Shown: positions 27,086-40,932, numbered from the stretch's first letter. The stretch is 64,000 bases of DNA from Corydoras sp. C115 (GCA_019802505.1 JAFMOC010000026.1:1787001-1851000), one strand, 5' to 3'. Translations and numbers: made by a program. Notes: generated by a model not told the origin, from the letters alone.

Positions 27086-28139
27086 AATAATATAGTTAAT
27101 TTGGCCTCCTGTCGCATGTCTATTTTTAGCTCATGTCATATTTTTAGCTAGTGCTGGTTTCTGCACCTTTTATCTTACAAACTCTTACATGTATGTACTT
27201 ACATTATGTGAGTGTATATAAAACTAAATGATAGGGAGTATTACGGAAATAGTTTATTATATGCTTATCAAATTGAAATTTCCTGTTGACTCATCAAAAG
27301 TCCTGGGATTATTTATATGTAATAAGTAATAAAGTAATTATAATGGCATCCATGAACAAGACTCCACCCACTTACTGTTATCAAATGATTAACACTGGTG
27401 GTTAATTCCTAATACTGACACTGCACTGACAGTGTAGATCATCTTTATTTTATATGTATAGAGAATGAAAAAACATATTTTTCAAAACTAAAACCTATTC
27501 AGCTGGAAACACTACGAGAATTAAGTCTGTGAATTAGCTGGGTGAGTAATTGCCATGTAATTGGTACCAGGACCTGTTAACTTCAGGTACATTTCAGGTA
27601 CAGTTTTTTGGTCACATAGTAAAAATGAATGAATAGGGGCTATCTGTATGTGGGTATTGATGTAGGTGGGTAATGGAAGCAGAAATGTTTTATGAGCATC
27701 AGGGTCTTTATCATAATGATCAAGTTTGGTGAGTGGAAGGGAGGACACAAGTGATGTTAGCCGATATGATCATATGAGTCATAGATTATAAAACATATTT
27801 CTCCAAGATGTCTTGTTAGTGGCAGTGTCATAAAAGATGCAGTGGATGGCCTCATGTGCCTTGAAGAAAGTACATAATAGCTTTAGTCATCCCTGATTTG
27901 AGGCTGTTGAATGGTAACAGAATGTTCAAAGTGGGGGAATTGGATAAGATTAAAACTGAGAAAAAATGGACTGACATGACTGAAGGTTTGGTCTGATATT
28001 TAAATAGATCATTAGATAAAATACTACTATATTTAAAAAAAACAAGATATTTAGAATCAGAATCCTTCTGGTTTTATTTGAATTTGGGGCTTTTAAGTGC
28101 ATTCATCATTTCCAGTGTGATCCCAGCAGCCTATCAGAG
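27086..28139. other. intergenic just upstream of kiaa1217, nothing recognised
   Basis: Unique AT-rich sequence with no repeat or exon identified. Confidence 0.5.
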
Positions 28140-28598
28140 TTAAGGAATAAATTTGAAGCTTTCTCTCCTCTATTCCCCTCTCTCGTTTTCTGCCTTACTC
28201 CGTCACTCTGCCCATATGTAATACTGTATCTGCATTAGGGAGTGGGTTTCCTTTTGTAGCATCATTCCTGTCAAGCATGGATAAAGATTGCTAAGGACAG
28301 AATAGCAGTGACTGAACAGAGGGACTGTGTGTGTGCAAACATACTTCTCATCCGTGTTAAAAGCAATAGCACAGGCTTACACTGGACAAAACAGGTCAGT
28401 GCAGCTCAGTGTCTAGCTCCATCTATTTTTTCTGAATTGTTGACTGTCAAAAAATCTTTAATCAACTTTAACTGAGGCCTGCAGATATTTTTCGACAAGC
28501 GTTATGGACTTGTTCAGAAATATACATCCTTACGTTTAGAACGAAGAAAAACAAGATCTCAAGAAGGAGCTTTACGTTTAAGTTAGCACTATTTGGAG
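28140..28598 (+). promoter_or_regulatory. possible 5'UTR or upstream region of the kiaa1217 long form
   Basis: This is non-repetitive sequence directly 5' of the first coding ATG. It contains a pyrimidine-rich patch (about 28162-28210) and mixed sequence without a CpG cluster. It has in-frame stops just before the start codon and no obvious TATA box at a sensible distance. It may be 5'UTR of a first exon, or intron plus acceptor if there are still earlier non-coding exons; human KIAA1217 has several upstream promoters. The choice cannot be made without transcript data. Confidence 0.3.
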
Positions 28599-28779
28599 AT
28601 GATGTCTAAACCTTCTCGGTTGGTGAAGCCATCAAAGCAAATGCATAAAGATCCTTCGGGTGATCGTTCAAAGATGTTGATTGTTGGTGAGAGGCTTATG
28701 AGAGCTGGCAGTGAAGGAAGCCTGATGAGGTCAAGAGCAGCTCAACTGCAGGAGCACAGCACAAAAAGGTCCAAACCAG
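28599..28779 (+). CDS. kiaa1217: kiaa1217 (sickle tail) first coding exon, long form
   Basis: This is the first coding exon of a KIAA1217/SKT-like gene, encoding residues 1-60 plus one base. The start is one of two tandem ATGs (28599 and 28602). An in-frame TAG at 28584-28586 lies just upstream, so translation cannot begin further 5' within this exon. The peptide is basic and serine-rich with no membrane segment (it includes KMLIVGERLMRAGSEGSLMR). The exon ends at a good donor, CCAAACCAG|GTTAGA, in phase 1. The hanging G joins AA of the 45000 exon to make Glu, and the frame stays open. I identify this exon from its phase fit and position rather than from a remembered match. SKT family proteins are cytoplasmic or cytoskeletal; mouse Skt is linked to intervertebral disc and notochord development. 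The 5'UTR boundary and transcription start are not visible. Confidence 0.75.
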
Positions 28780-31562
28780 GTTAGATGTCTAACATATTAA
28801 ATTGCTTGTTTTATACCAGATGATCTGTTGGTTGCTGTTAAACTGTGAAACTTACTGTGATATTAGATATTACATTAAGCCCAGTTTTGGAATATCAAGT
28901 ATTTAAGTTTTTTTTTAGAACTATAAAGTTTGGGTCAGTAAAATTCAATGGAAGATTTTAACTGTTATGCCATAAAAACAGCATTTGATATCTGCACAGC
29001 ATCAGACCTGGTCCTATCTAGTCTATGAGGCTATATTTGCTTAATTTTTTTGGATTATCTAATTTTTACTGATTAGATAAATCAGTTACTGCATTTAAAT
29101 ATAAATAGGTTTGTTCATTTAAAGTTTTTTTGTATAGAATATTACAAGGGGTGCCCAAACTTAAATAAAATGGTATTCATGTGTGCTGCAATCTAATGCT
29201 GTAATATTCAATTAGCTTTCCTAGCCGACCCATTATCAATGTGATTTAAAAATTGCATGGCTATAGCAAGTGATAAAAAATTACGTGTAATTAGCTTAAC
29301 AATGTGTTAAATGTCAAACAATAAAAAGGTCACGTGTCATTTTTAACAATGAAATGGAAGTAAAGCAAACTAAGTGTGCTAACTGGATCTTATCATGATA
29401 TAAAAATATAGCTAAAAGCCCAGAGGCACAAGTTCACAAAAATAGATTACCACACTCAATACCAGCCTATACCATATTTACCAAAACCAGTGTCAGCTCT
29501 GGCAGGAAAGCTGATTGTAAGATGCTTAAGAACAGACTACGGGGGGAAAAAAAACTTGTCTAAGTCATAAGACTCTTTTTTTTCATACATTTTTTTAATT
29601 AACTTGTTTGTTACTAGGCTTTGCATTTAAAAAGCAAAATCAATTAACAGACCAAAAAGTTATTTATATTTAGATTAATATAAAGACATTTATATGTAGT
29701 AAACTGACAGATTAGTGTTTGAAACATTTTTTTTATTCTGTTTCCTTTTCCTAACCTTGTCTCAAATCACATGTGCACACTCTATCAGCAGTTTTGTGTT
29801 TAGACTCTCATTGTGTGACTTTCCTGACAGCAGCAAAAGTTCATAAGCCTGAACTGTCCGCTAATGCCACATATGTATATGTGGGATTAACATGAATGAC
29901 AATCTTTGCTGATCGAATGCATTCTCTACTTTGTTGCACATTCGGTTGTGAATAATTCTATTTCACACTGATTACATGCTGATTTTGTAAGATAAATGTG
30001 TAATTACACACTAGGTTCCCTGTTGCAATAGGTGAAAGTAGAAAGCCCTTAGCAAATCTGATTAGCAAATGTGTATACAGAGCAAATGCTAGTGATGTGT
30101 TATTACACACTAGGTTTTCTATTGTAACATTTAAGAGCAGAAATCCTTTAGGAAATTATGTGTATAGTGTGTAAGTGAACTATATGGAGCCACTAAAGGA
30201 ATTTTGAAGAAAAAAATCAGGTTGCAAAAAAAGAAATTACATTTGTAAAGACTTGCAAAACTATTGTAAAATCTATGGTACAAATGTATTTAAGCTCACA
30301 TTTATTTAACAGTAATTCAGGATTAAAAATTGACCCCAAAGTACATCAACTTAAATTAAACTTTTGCAAGATCTTTTAAAAGTGCTATTGTTTCTACACC
30401 ATTATATATTTCTCAATAGAACAATAACAGTTCAGACGTTAGGGTGACTACTTTTTTTATAACCTCACTGCTGTTTGCTGTGTTGCCTCTATCCTACAGA
30501 AGCAAAACTGCAAACCTCATGTCCAACCTCCTGTCTAATCCCCTCTGATTTCAAAACACATTTTGTTGTAGATGGAAGTGAAATGTCCTTGCTTCCACTC
30601 TAGCTCTCATTTGGGACACCTTGTGCAATTCTGACATACTGGTGGTTAGGTGGAGTTAGAAATTCATAGAACAAACCTGATATGACAATGCCTTGTTCCT
30701 TACAGCTTGTTTAGTGAACACAATAAATATTTCTTGAAAATAAAAATTATACAGCTAAAAATATAGATTTATATATCTTTTTGTAGCTTTGTATATCACA
30801 TCAAATAACATTATATAATCTGATTTTTACTGGTTTCCAAAGCTTGAAGTCAAAGAAGAATAATATAATTTAACTATTAGCTTTATAAGTAGTTGTAGAC
30901 TACATGTCTATAAATATAAGAGATAAAACTTGAATAAAAAATAACCAATGAATGTAAATAAAGTATTTCATTTTTATTGCTGTGACTGCTTAAAGTAATT
31001 GGCTATATTCAACATTTTAAATGATGTTTTTGTTGATAATAACAAATGAACACATACAAATAAATACAATTATTTATAATAATTCTTATTTTCCTATATA
31101 TTAATGTTGTTGTAAAATGGCACCTGTCTATTCTACTATGCAATCATAGTATACTGTATATAAACTTGTTTTTGATGTGGAGATATAATACAATATAAAA
31201 TTGGATTAAATTAGATTAAGATTATATGTGGAAAGAAATAAGAATTTCTGTGGACAACCTACACAAACTCAAAAAAGATCTCCACACGGAAAGTCTTTTT
31301 GTAAATCCAGAAATTGAACCCAGTAGTTTAACATTATGATGGAGTAATCCCAATTGCTGCAACTCAAACACTCTAACACAAGACATTCAAAAATGTCAAA
31401 TTAACAATATGTGACCATTCAGCCCTCAGGCTTTGTTTTAAAAAAATTGCCATACTACCATATAAACATAGCTACATGGGCTTGCAAGCTCTTTGAAAAA
31501 TATTTGTCATTATAACATATTTTATATTCTCTGTTAAATAAGGATTAATGAATTACTAAATA

Positions 31563-31922
31563 GGGCGGCACGGTGACTTAGTGATTAGCACATTTGCCTT
31601 TTAGCGCTAGGGATTCCCGGTTCAAATCCCCATCTGGGTGGAGTTTCTATGTTCTCCCCGTGTCCACGTGGGTTTCCTCCGGGTTCTCCTGTTTCCTCCC
31701 ACAGTCCAAAAACATGGATCAAGTCAATTGAGTTCTCCAAATTGCCCCATATAGAGTGTGTATGTGTGCGTGTCTGAGTGAGTGTGTGCCCAGCGATAGA
31801 TTGGCGCCCTGTCCTGGGTGTATCTGCCCAGCGCCCGAAACGTTCTCCCCTGGATGGGCATGGGGAACCCCCCGCGACCCTAATGTAGGATAAAGCAGAA
31901 GATAATGGATGGATGGATGGAA
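31563..31922 (+). mobile_element. GGCGGCACGG-type SINE, full length
   Basis: This is a complete + strand copy from GGGCGGCACGGTGACTTAGT to the tail (GGAT)n at 31909-31920. I could not define a clean flanking duplication because the flanks are simple AT-rich sequence. Confidence 0.88.
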
Positions 31923-32689
31923 TAATTAATTAAAAATAATTAATTTAATTTTTATAGCATTTGTATAAGGTCTTTCTGGAATTAGCATGTGAATGAACAT
32001 TTCAGTTTCCTTCTGTGTCTACAGGCTTGTTAGTCAACTTCCAAACTTCCCAGACAGCAGCAGAACCCTACTGTAATAATTTTGTCCTGTGCTGGACGAT
32101 CTGGTCTGTGTTTCCTGCCTTTGCCTTGTGTGTGTGCAGTCAAGCATCTCAGGGTATCAGAGCTGAAACCGCTGCTCTAGGGCACATGTGAACTAAATCA
32201 ATCAGCTCAACTTTGTCAAGCAGTCCTGAACACACACACAATATCCTGTACTGTCACACCAAAGACATTAAGTGTCAAGTTTTTATGATTGTTATAGCAG
32301 ATACTTATGTTCTAAAAATGTCATGCTAAATAATTCTGACTAGTTGTTAGCCACATTAGCATTTTCTTCTGATGCTTCTTGTGCGGTACTGTAGAGAAAA
32401 GTCTTTGTAAATGGTACAATTTATGATTACTTGAAACCCTTCTTATCCTTAAACAAATTAAAATGGACTGACTTTGCAGTTCAAAAAAGTAAGAAAAGTT
32501 TTTTGACAAAATATGAGTGAAGACACTGCACTCTATGGGAGTGAGGTAGGATGAGTTGCATTTAGAGGGGAATTGGGTAACGTATTAGAGCGACTCAAAT
32601 TTGTGTAATTTAGGATTGTTTTCACATTATGCTACATATTGTGCCAGTGTGTGTGAAATTTGTGTTTAATTGCTCTTTAGGCTACTTGG

Positions 32690-32760
32690 ATGCCTTAAAC
32701 TCATACTGTAAATAAAGTGTAGCTGGTTTTCTTCATAACTACTGACTTGTGGTGTTCTCT
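32690..32760 (+). mobile_element. short LINE 3'UTR fragment
   Basis: GTGTAGCTGGTTTTCTTCAT and ACTGACTTGTGGTGTTCTC match the 3'UTR of the LINE fragments at 16500 and 26730. The end of the element is replaced by an AT tract. Confidence 0.5.
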
Positions 32761-32822
32761 ATATATATATATATTATACACAGTATAATATATAGTATAT
32801 ATATATATAGTATATAATAACC
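32758..32822. repeat. AT-rich palindromic tract
   Basis: TA runs around TTATACACAGTATAA, able to form hairpins. Confidence 0.85.
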
Positions 32823-35176
32823 GCTTTAGGTTATATAACATTATGTCTATACATGACGTGTGTGGCTCTGCTTATGTCCTTGTTTGACACTGACAGCATA
32901 ATTCTCTAGAATTTGCATCTATGCTGCTGAAGGCATTTTACCAAATATAAATCTTCTTCAGGGTTCTTTTGATGCGAAATGCCAGTTTTGCCCTTCAGAT
33001 GTTCTAATTTTTTTTAAGACCAGAAAGACACATTAGGCTAAAATTAAGAAATCTCCAAACGAGATAATGAAAATGGTCACTCGGCAAATACATGTTTGAT
33101 ACTGCTTTTGTGCTGTGTAATCTGCATAGTTGTGCATTAGTGAAAGCCAGATTTGTGTAGCAGCAATACTGTCAAGTGGCATTTGTGTTATTGAGGAAAA
33201 GCAGTAGTGCTCTGTTCTTTGCTTGGCATTTGCTGATGTGTGTTCTTGGATGACTTGACTTCCCCTAACTTTAGCTTTAATGTCAAGTTCATGCTTTTCA
33301 GCAAAAGTGTATGTTCAATTTCCCCACAAAAATACCACAAGACTCGCAGAAAATTGATATTTCATTGTATTACAAGTTACATATGATGAACACACACACA
33401 CGTACAAACGCACACAGACTCACTGGCCCCTCTTATTTAAAAAAAAAAATCCTGTTTTTTGTAATTTCTTGTTATTTCATCAGTTCTATACACTGTTGTT
33501 CTTGTTGTTTTCTTATGACCAGGACCACAGAACATGTAATTTTTAGGTGGTAGATGACAAACCAACTTAGTCATAGTGGATGTATTTTTTGTGTTTTCTG
33601 GTACCACTGGTTTACACAGAACAATGCTGCTATCTTTTATACACAATGTTCAGTTATTATCCTACACACATCTAACTTTTAAGTATTAAGATATTCCTTA
33701 AAATGATAATCCTTTAATTGTCCCACAATGTGGAAAATTCACAATTCATATTCCTCCCCTTGCAGATAAGAATTTAGAAGTAGCCCATTCAATACAACAC
33801 AGTTTGTCAATAATGAACCATATCTACCTTAAAATTACTAATATGGGCCCTTAAATCTAAAAGCATAATGCATACAAATATTTTTTTTGATTTGGGGAAA
33901 GGAGGAAATGGAGAATTGAACAACTTTATTGGGCAATAAGCAGATATTTCCATTTCCTTGGGTGCTGAAAACAAAACATCACGTGGAGATTTTTCTTACA
34001 ATGTAGAATTAATTACCATTATTTTTTTACATATTTTAGTAATTGTCTTGGATGTTGATGTTTTGGTGTGTCAAAGGTCATGAGTTCATGTTTTGTGTAC
34101 ACTGCTGAAAGGCTGGGCAGTCAGTCAAGCCAAAATAGGGAGTCACTATCAAAGCAACAGACTTCCCCAACACATACATAAACATGCACACAGCCTGTTC
34201 TCTAACACCATTTATCCTGAAAAAAGATATGAGGTCACTTGAGGAGATGGAAAGTCATTATCCACACAATAGCACTTCCTTTAACAGCAGGTCATACTCA
34301 GCAAAAAAAAACTCACTTTAAATAAGTACTCAGTCTGGGATTAGCAGGTCAAGAATTGCACATTAGCTACAGTGTGATTTCAGGACATATTTTCTCATTC
34401 GGAACTAATAACTGCACGTGAAAGGACACTAAGAATGGTAGGTGTCTTTCTAAATGTAATTACACAAAAATAGACGGCAACCGCTGTGAAAATAAGTTAG
34501 TAACATGGTGACTAGTGACACGTCAATTTTTTTTTGCCTGATGTTCATTTGCTATAAGAAATAACTAAAATAAATAAATAAATATTTATTTTACTTATCA
34601 TTTATTTATTTATGAATAAAAATAAATAACTGTGTTAAGAGCTGCAGTATGTTATGTAAAATGCCTAAGGAGATGTGCTGTGCTGCATCTGAGTTTTAAA
34701 AGCACTTATAGTCCAGTTGTGCCATGAATGAATCTGATTGATTTTATATATTTTACTTTTGTTTTAATTGTCTCAGCTGTTACAGCTTGTATGTGTGTAG
34801 AATAATGTGTCTGTTTATAGTTGTTTTGTTCCCTTATGTGGTCTCTGTAATGCTCTTAGCAAGGCTGATTAGATATGACAGAAGTATGGCTGCAACAGTG
34901 CAGTCTGTCAGCTCATGATCCTTCACATATATGCCATCTAATGCTATACCATCTTCTTTGGTGCATCTTCTGTTCTGTTTGGGGTTGTCCTGATCTCTGC
35001 CTTGTTTTTTGTACAATAAATGTTTTATGTTGCAGTGTGATCCATGTGGATTAATGATATAAATTTAATTTTATATTCTTTTGCAATGGCATAGTAGATC
35101 TGTATAATTTTTATGATAATTGGGAAACACAGATACAATCCTTTTAGCATTTTGTTACATAACCTTAAGAAGGCAT

Positions 35177-35521
35177 TAATTCATTCATTATCCGCTTTAT
35201 CCTCTATTAGGGTCGCGGTGGGGTTCCCCATGTCCATTCAGGGGAGAACGTTTCGGGCGCTGGGCAGATAGACCCAGGACAGGGCGCCAATCCATCGATG
35301 GGCACACACTCACTCACTCAAACACACTCTATGTGGGGCAATTTGGAGAACTCAATTAACTTGATCCATGTTTTTTGGACTGTGGGAGGAAACCGGAGAA
35401 CCCGGAGGAAACCCACGCAGACACGGGGAGAACATGGAAACTCCACCCAGATGGGGATTCAAACCGGGAATCCCTAGCGCTGAGAGGCGAACGTGCTAAC
35501 CACTATGTCACCGTGCCGCCC
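35177..35521 (-). mobile_element. GGCGGCACGG-type SINE, full length, 12-bp TSD
   Basis: This minus-strand copy is flanked by perfect TTAAGAAGGCAT at 35165-35176 and 35522-35533. Confidence 0.93.
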
Positions 35522-37299
35522 TTAAGAAGGCATATCTGGCCAATTTTTTTTGAGCCCTTACATAACTTTTATCAATTTGAATTGTCTGTTTTGAGTTTAA
35601 TATTTTTGAAGAATCCGTTTTCGTTGCACCTTTTTATCAGTTGGTCCTCAGCTTCTGTCAACAACCAGCAGTGGATTAGCGTTTTACGTCTTATCAGCGG
35701 CTCTTCCTTTAGTGGATTCAGTGAGACTTACTAAGCTCTGCTGCTAGCGGATAGAGGAGAGCCTGGACCAGACGCACTGCTCCTACTCCTGCCCCATATA
35801 AAGTAAAAAACACGATCAGATAAAAACAGTGTGCCCAATATCAGTGCTGGACATTGAAACAATAGCTGCACTATAAACAAAATATCTGTGGAAGGGTGCA
35901 TTAAATGCTGTCGCACTCCTCTCCCCAGTGTTATTTTTTTCCTCCATGCGGGTCATCATGTTTAGGGGAACTGGGTTGGTCACTCTGGATGACCACAGGC
36001 AGCAAAGCACTGCCAGACATATGATCTCCTGCTAAGCAGAGGAGTGGGTGGTATGCAGTAAGCCACAATATTTGCTGACCATTAATTGGATCTGTGGTAC
36101 CTCACAATGAGGTAAACATCATGGAGCAAGCAGCAGTATACCACCTGAGATATGATTTGGTTTATAGAGGTAACTTATGCATCCAAGATATTGCTTAATG
36201 CTATGCATAACATTTTATGTTTCATTATGTTTATTTAAATAAACATATTTTATAATTCCTCTTTGTTGTTTTGTGGTTTCTGTCTCATGTGGTTGGGTCT
36301 GGAATACCCACATTTGTACCAGCATTCTGTGCCCTGTAACAGATATAAAATACATTAAATAGATGACATCATGTTTTTTAATGAAAAAATAAAGATGGTA
36401 AATGAAGATGACAGATACAGTTTTGCAGCATGATTCATAGAGTGAGTCACTAATTTGAAACCATGTCATGTTGCAAAGCCCTGAGTACAAATGAGCTTGA
36501 TGTATAGCCTCCCATTATGAATGTTAGGAAATTTATGTCTTCCCTTGCTATGACATTAAGTCTCTGACTCTTTTCCTAATATAGCTCATCCTACTTAGGA
36601 TTTAAAAAGTCAGGACCGCAGTAGGTTTCAGTCACAAAGTTATATATTTAGAATTTGTTTTTTATAAAACAAGCTTAAAAAGATTTAACATGACCGACTA
36701 TATGTTATGTGACTGAATGTAACATGCTATTTTTCAAACAGTAATTGTTATTTATTAGGAACATAAAATATTTATAAACTGACTATATGAGGTACACTCA
36801 TATTTTCATATTTTTATTAGTTCCAATTCCCATGTAGATGTACTTGTAAAACAGTGGTCCCATTAAAAAACAAAGTGAACAGTAATGAAAGAAGTAAAAA
36901 CGTAGAACTACAGGCTTAATTGTACACAATTTAAAACTATAGTCCCATGGTCTTGTGTAGACGATAGCAGTGTACAGTAGACTATAGTTTTAATTTGAAA
37001 TATGTAAGCAATGTTGCTAAAGTTTTTAAAAATGTGTCTGACTTACTGTTGGACACAATTACCATATTTGTCCATACCACCATTGGTCCATTATTATTGT
37101 AAGATTACTAATCTAAGAGATTATCTAAGAGATAAACTTTAATGTTACAAAATTTGTGCTGTCACCATTTATTCCTTAATTAATTATTACAATGCTATTT
37201 TAATTGTTATGCTAATTCAACAGAATGCTGGTGGATGGAATTTTTGTTGGACACTTGAGTTGTTTCCAGCAGTAAAGTCTGATCTACTCTGATCCACTC

Positions 37300-37990
37300 A
37301 GCGGGGTAAATAAGTATTGAATGCATCAGCATATTTCTCAGTAAATATATTTATAATGGGGTTATCAACCTGAGTTTTTTTATGTATGTAATATACTGGA
37401 ATGACACAGGAAAAATGTATTGAACACACTTACTGAATTTTTAAATACTTAGAAGAAAAGCCAAAAGCACCAATATGCCTTCTGTGTTGAGAAACTAGTA
37501 ACATGCAATCTTACACATTTAAATCTTGAAGGCTTCAGGAGTCTCTGCTATAAACACGAATCCAATTCAAATTTATGAAAAGAACTAAAGATTAAGGTTG
37601 TGTGATTGACTAGGACATTTCAGCATGCCATTTTCTTTCTTTGAAACCATAGAACATTCCTTGGCTGTGTGTTTGGAATCATTGTCTTCCTAAAGTGTCT
37701 AAACTCATTTCATCTTTAGCATCCTGGTAAATGGCAGCAGATTTCTATAAAAATATTCAGTTATGTGAATTGAAAATTAGGATGATGTACAGTGCCATTC
37801 CTGCCATTATAAGTGCTATGACACCCTGTGTTCTGAACTTTTGCAATTTTCTTTGTCTCATCTGATCTTTATAATGGACTGATGGCCTATATTCTCGCTG
37901 TATTTCATAGGTTTGCCCAAATATTTGCAATATTAGCAAACATTAAATAAGCTTTAACAAGCCTTTTCTTTATCATATTTATCAGTTAAA
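37300..37990 (-). pseudogene. Tc1-like transposon relic
   Basis: Read on the minus strand, it shows remnants of the DET motif near 37855-37870 and a DNDSKHTAKE-like second motif at about 37655-37690. It ends on the low-coordinate side with GGGGTAAATAAGTATTGAATGC, similar to known Tc1 termini. Frames are broken throughout and the third catalytic motif is not clear. Confidence 0.6.
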
Positions 37991-38238
37991 TATTACCTAA
38001 TAAATATGTTGATGCTTTTAATTCCTAATTTCCTCGCTGTTTTGGCCCAGGACATCACCACCATGTTAAAATCACTGCCGTGCTAAAAATTATCCACCAG
38101 CCAAATAATACCTGCAAATAGTGTGTAAAGATCTTAAACAGATCACCTGTCCCTTTGCAGGTAACCCAGGCAGACGAAGAGAAAATTGATTATCATAAGA
38201 TTGATTAATTAATTTTCATGCTTTAAGTGTTTCATCTC

Positions 38239-38240
38239 TG

Positions 38241-38292
<52 letters not shown>

Positions 38293-38293
38293 A
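38239..38293. repeat. (CT)n microsatellite
   Basis: A CT run with three small interruptions. Confidence 0.95.
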
Positions 38294-38521
38294 TCTATTT
38301 ATAGATCCATCCCCTATCTTACGATTTTCTGTTCTTTACTAGGGTCGCCGGGGGGGGGGTGGCGTTTAAAAACACATTGTCTTCATCTAAATATGAATTC
38401 AGAAAAACAGTCTAAGTGATTATATAACCATTTCACTTCACCATAAATTGTAATCTGGTGAGGTGTTTGCTAGAAGGTAAGCAACAATGTGCAACACTAT
38501 ATAAATAATATTTTATATGGC

Positions 38522-38555
38522 CTTAGCGTCTGCTAAATGACTAAATGTAATATAA
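38522..38555 (+). mobile_element. LINE/SINE tail fragment
   Basis: AGCGTCTGCTAAATGACTAA followed by ATGTAA matches the shared 3' tail seen at 16580-16605 and 26790-26820. Only this short piece is present. Confidence 0.5.
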
Positions 38556-38607
38556 TTAATATTCAATTATCTGTAAACATATTTCTAATCACTGTTTGTT
38601 TCAAATT

Positions 38608-38952
38608 CATTCATTCATTATCTCCCGCTCCATCCTCTACCAGGGTCGCGGTGGCGTTCCCCATGCCCATCCAGGGGAGAACGTCTCGGGCGCTGGGCAG
38701 ATAGACCCAGGACAGGGCGCCAATCCATCGCTGGGCACACACTCACTCACACAGACACACTCTATATGGGGCAATTTTGAGAATTCAATCGACTTGATCC
38801 ATGTTTTTGGACTGTGGGAGGAAACCGGAGAACCCGGAGGAAACCCACGCAGACACGGGGAGAACATGGAAACTCCACCCAGATAGGGATTCGAACCGGG
38901 AACCCCTAGCGCTGAGAGGCGAACGTGCTAACCACTAAGCCACCGTGCCGCC
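38608..38952 (-). mobile_element. GGCGGCACGG-type SINE, full length, 12-bp TSD
   Basis: This minus-strand copy is flanked by perfect TTGTTTCAAATT at 38596-38607 and 38953-38964. A small additional fragment of the same family's 3' end (TACTAGGGTCGCC followed by a G run) lies at about 38335-38362. Confidence 0.93.
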
Positions 38953-40466
38953 TTGTTTCAAATTATTTTAATAAATACAGGATTATTTAATCTGGTAGTT
39001 TTTATATTTTTCGGGTTGAACATCAAGAACCTAACTGACAGAACTTCACTGGGTAATAAAGCCCTCCTGTGGTTTTTATGATTTCCTTCATAGCATTTCT
39101 AACAAAATAAAGTCAAGGTCATGAATAAAGCAGACTGAGCAAGCACATTCCTGTCTAGATTTAAAACTAGGCCGTGCCAGGAAAAATATCATGGCAAGCA
39201 CTCAGTATTAATAAACTCATGGAACATTGTATACAAAGCCTTACACTTCACCTTATTTATTATCAATGATTTCCTTCTAATTATGTCTATTATCACTGCA
39301 CAGCCTAATTGGAAACATGTACAAGCAGAATTTGTCAGTAAGTGTGTTTGTGATACCACATAATAATGACACATTTACAGGTTATTTACAGATGAACTAG
39401 GTCTAATTAAAGAGTCATCAAAATGTAACAGTTTTATAGACTTTATTGAATTTATTCTGAAATCCAACTATAGGTAACTCAGTTTTATAAGAATTTAGCA
39501 ACAGGAAATTGCCTGAAATCTACTCTTTGATTTCTTCAAGGAGGCCCTCAAGCTTATGGATTGAATGTCATTTGCTTTAGTCGAAATGTACAAATGTACA
39601 TGTACATTTCAAATCTAGTTTAGAAAACAGATTTAAACTGGCTTACCCTGTGTTTAAATCTTCAAAATACATTTAGTGAAGCAATGATCAATAATTTGTA
39701 ATTTGTTTAACTGATAAAAATTCTGTCTGAAAAGTTTTCATTGCTGGGTTTTGTTTTGGCTCTTTACTGACACTATTATTTAAAATAGCTGTGTAGCACC
39801 TTTCTACTTTATTTATTTACTGCACAATATGGATTGTTGCAACACTGTTGGGAGAAATGAAATGATATGTAATGTTTCTTTGAGAACATGGACCAGGTTA
39901 TGGGTAAGTAACAACTTCATTGAACTTATTAAAATTATAATAGCCAACTAAATTATACGGTTCCACCCAACTTTGTCACCACATATTGCTTTGGCAACAG
40001 AAGTAAACATTTTTGTGTAGTAGGATTATATCTGCCATGTCACAGCCCCACAGATAAATGCAACATAGACTTTTGTTTAGCCAAAACTGATGATTCTGCC
40101 AAAAGAAAACATAATGGAACCCTTTTGTTTCTCTAACGATAGTGGAATTAGAGGCCTTGCTGAATAGCATTTGGACTTTTCTCTCCCAGGCAACTAAAAC
40201 TAAGACTGGTGTTTCTCCAACATCATACCAAAAAAGAATGCAAGTGATCATTTAGTAGCAAGAAAATCAACTCATCTTCATTTTTTTTTTCATGCACAGA
40301 ACATTTTTTAAAGAACGACAATGTGTAATTTGACGTTCTTTTTAAAACCATGGTTACGCCTGAATATGATTTAACAGAATCAGTTAAAATAACAATTAAA
40401 ATAAAGTTAAATGCTATATTCATGTAATTACTAATAAATACTTTTTGCATACAAGAGTCAGGTTTT

Positions 40467-40818
40467 GGCTGCACGGTGGCTTAGTGGTTAGCACGTTCGC
40501 CTCTCAGCGCTAGGGATTCCCGGTTTGAATCCCCATCTGGGTGGAGTTTCCATGTTCTCCCCGTGTCTGCGTGGGTTTCCTCCGGGTTCTCTGGTTTCCT
40601 CGCACAGTCCAAAAACATGGATCAAGTCAATTGAATTCTCAAAATTGCCCCATATAGAGTGTGTCTGTGTGAGTGAGTGTGTGCCCAGCGATGGATTGGT
40701 GCCCTGTCCTGGGTCTATCTGCCCAGCACCCGAGATGTTCTCCCCTGGATGGGCATGGGGAGCCCCACCGCGACCCTAATAGAGGATAAAGCGGGAGATA
40801 ATGAATGAATGAATGAAT
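40467..40818 (+). mobile_element. GGCGGCACGG-type SINE, full length, 12-bp TSD
   Basis: This is the best + strand example. The A box is TGGCTTAGTGG at 40477-40487, the B box is GGTTTGAATCC at 40522-40532, and the tail is (GAAT)n. It is flanked by perfect GAGTCAGGTTTT at 40455-40466 and 40819-40830. The boxes match the internal RNA polymerase III promoter of tRNA genes. Confidence 0.93.
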
Positions 40819-40932
40819 GAGTCAGGTTTTCAATTATTAGCATAAACTTGACTGAAGGAAATTGAGCTGATGGGCTTGCCAAATGCATTACTCTTTAACA
40901 AGCTTTTAGCTAAATTAGCTATCTAAAACCAG

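Noticed and set aside
29145..29170. AAGGGGTGCCCAAACTTAAA as a hAT element end
   Set aside because: No partner end or 8-bp duplication found nearby, so it is too short to call.
32025..32190. Acceptor-like TCTGTGTCTACAG followed by an open stretch in a phase that could join the first exon
   Set aside because: No similarity to the family, no convincing donor, and the direct 28779-45000 splice already gives a continuous conserved frame.
39568..39596. Hairpin GAAATGTACA / TGTACATTTC as a regulatory RNA or microRNA
   Set aside because: The stem is only 10 bp and AT-rich, and palindromes of this size are expected by chance here.
40467..40560. tRNA gene suggested by A and B boxes
   Set aside because: The boxes belong to a SINE head; no cloverleaf with acceptor stem can be formed and the unit is flanked by a target-site duplication.
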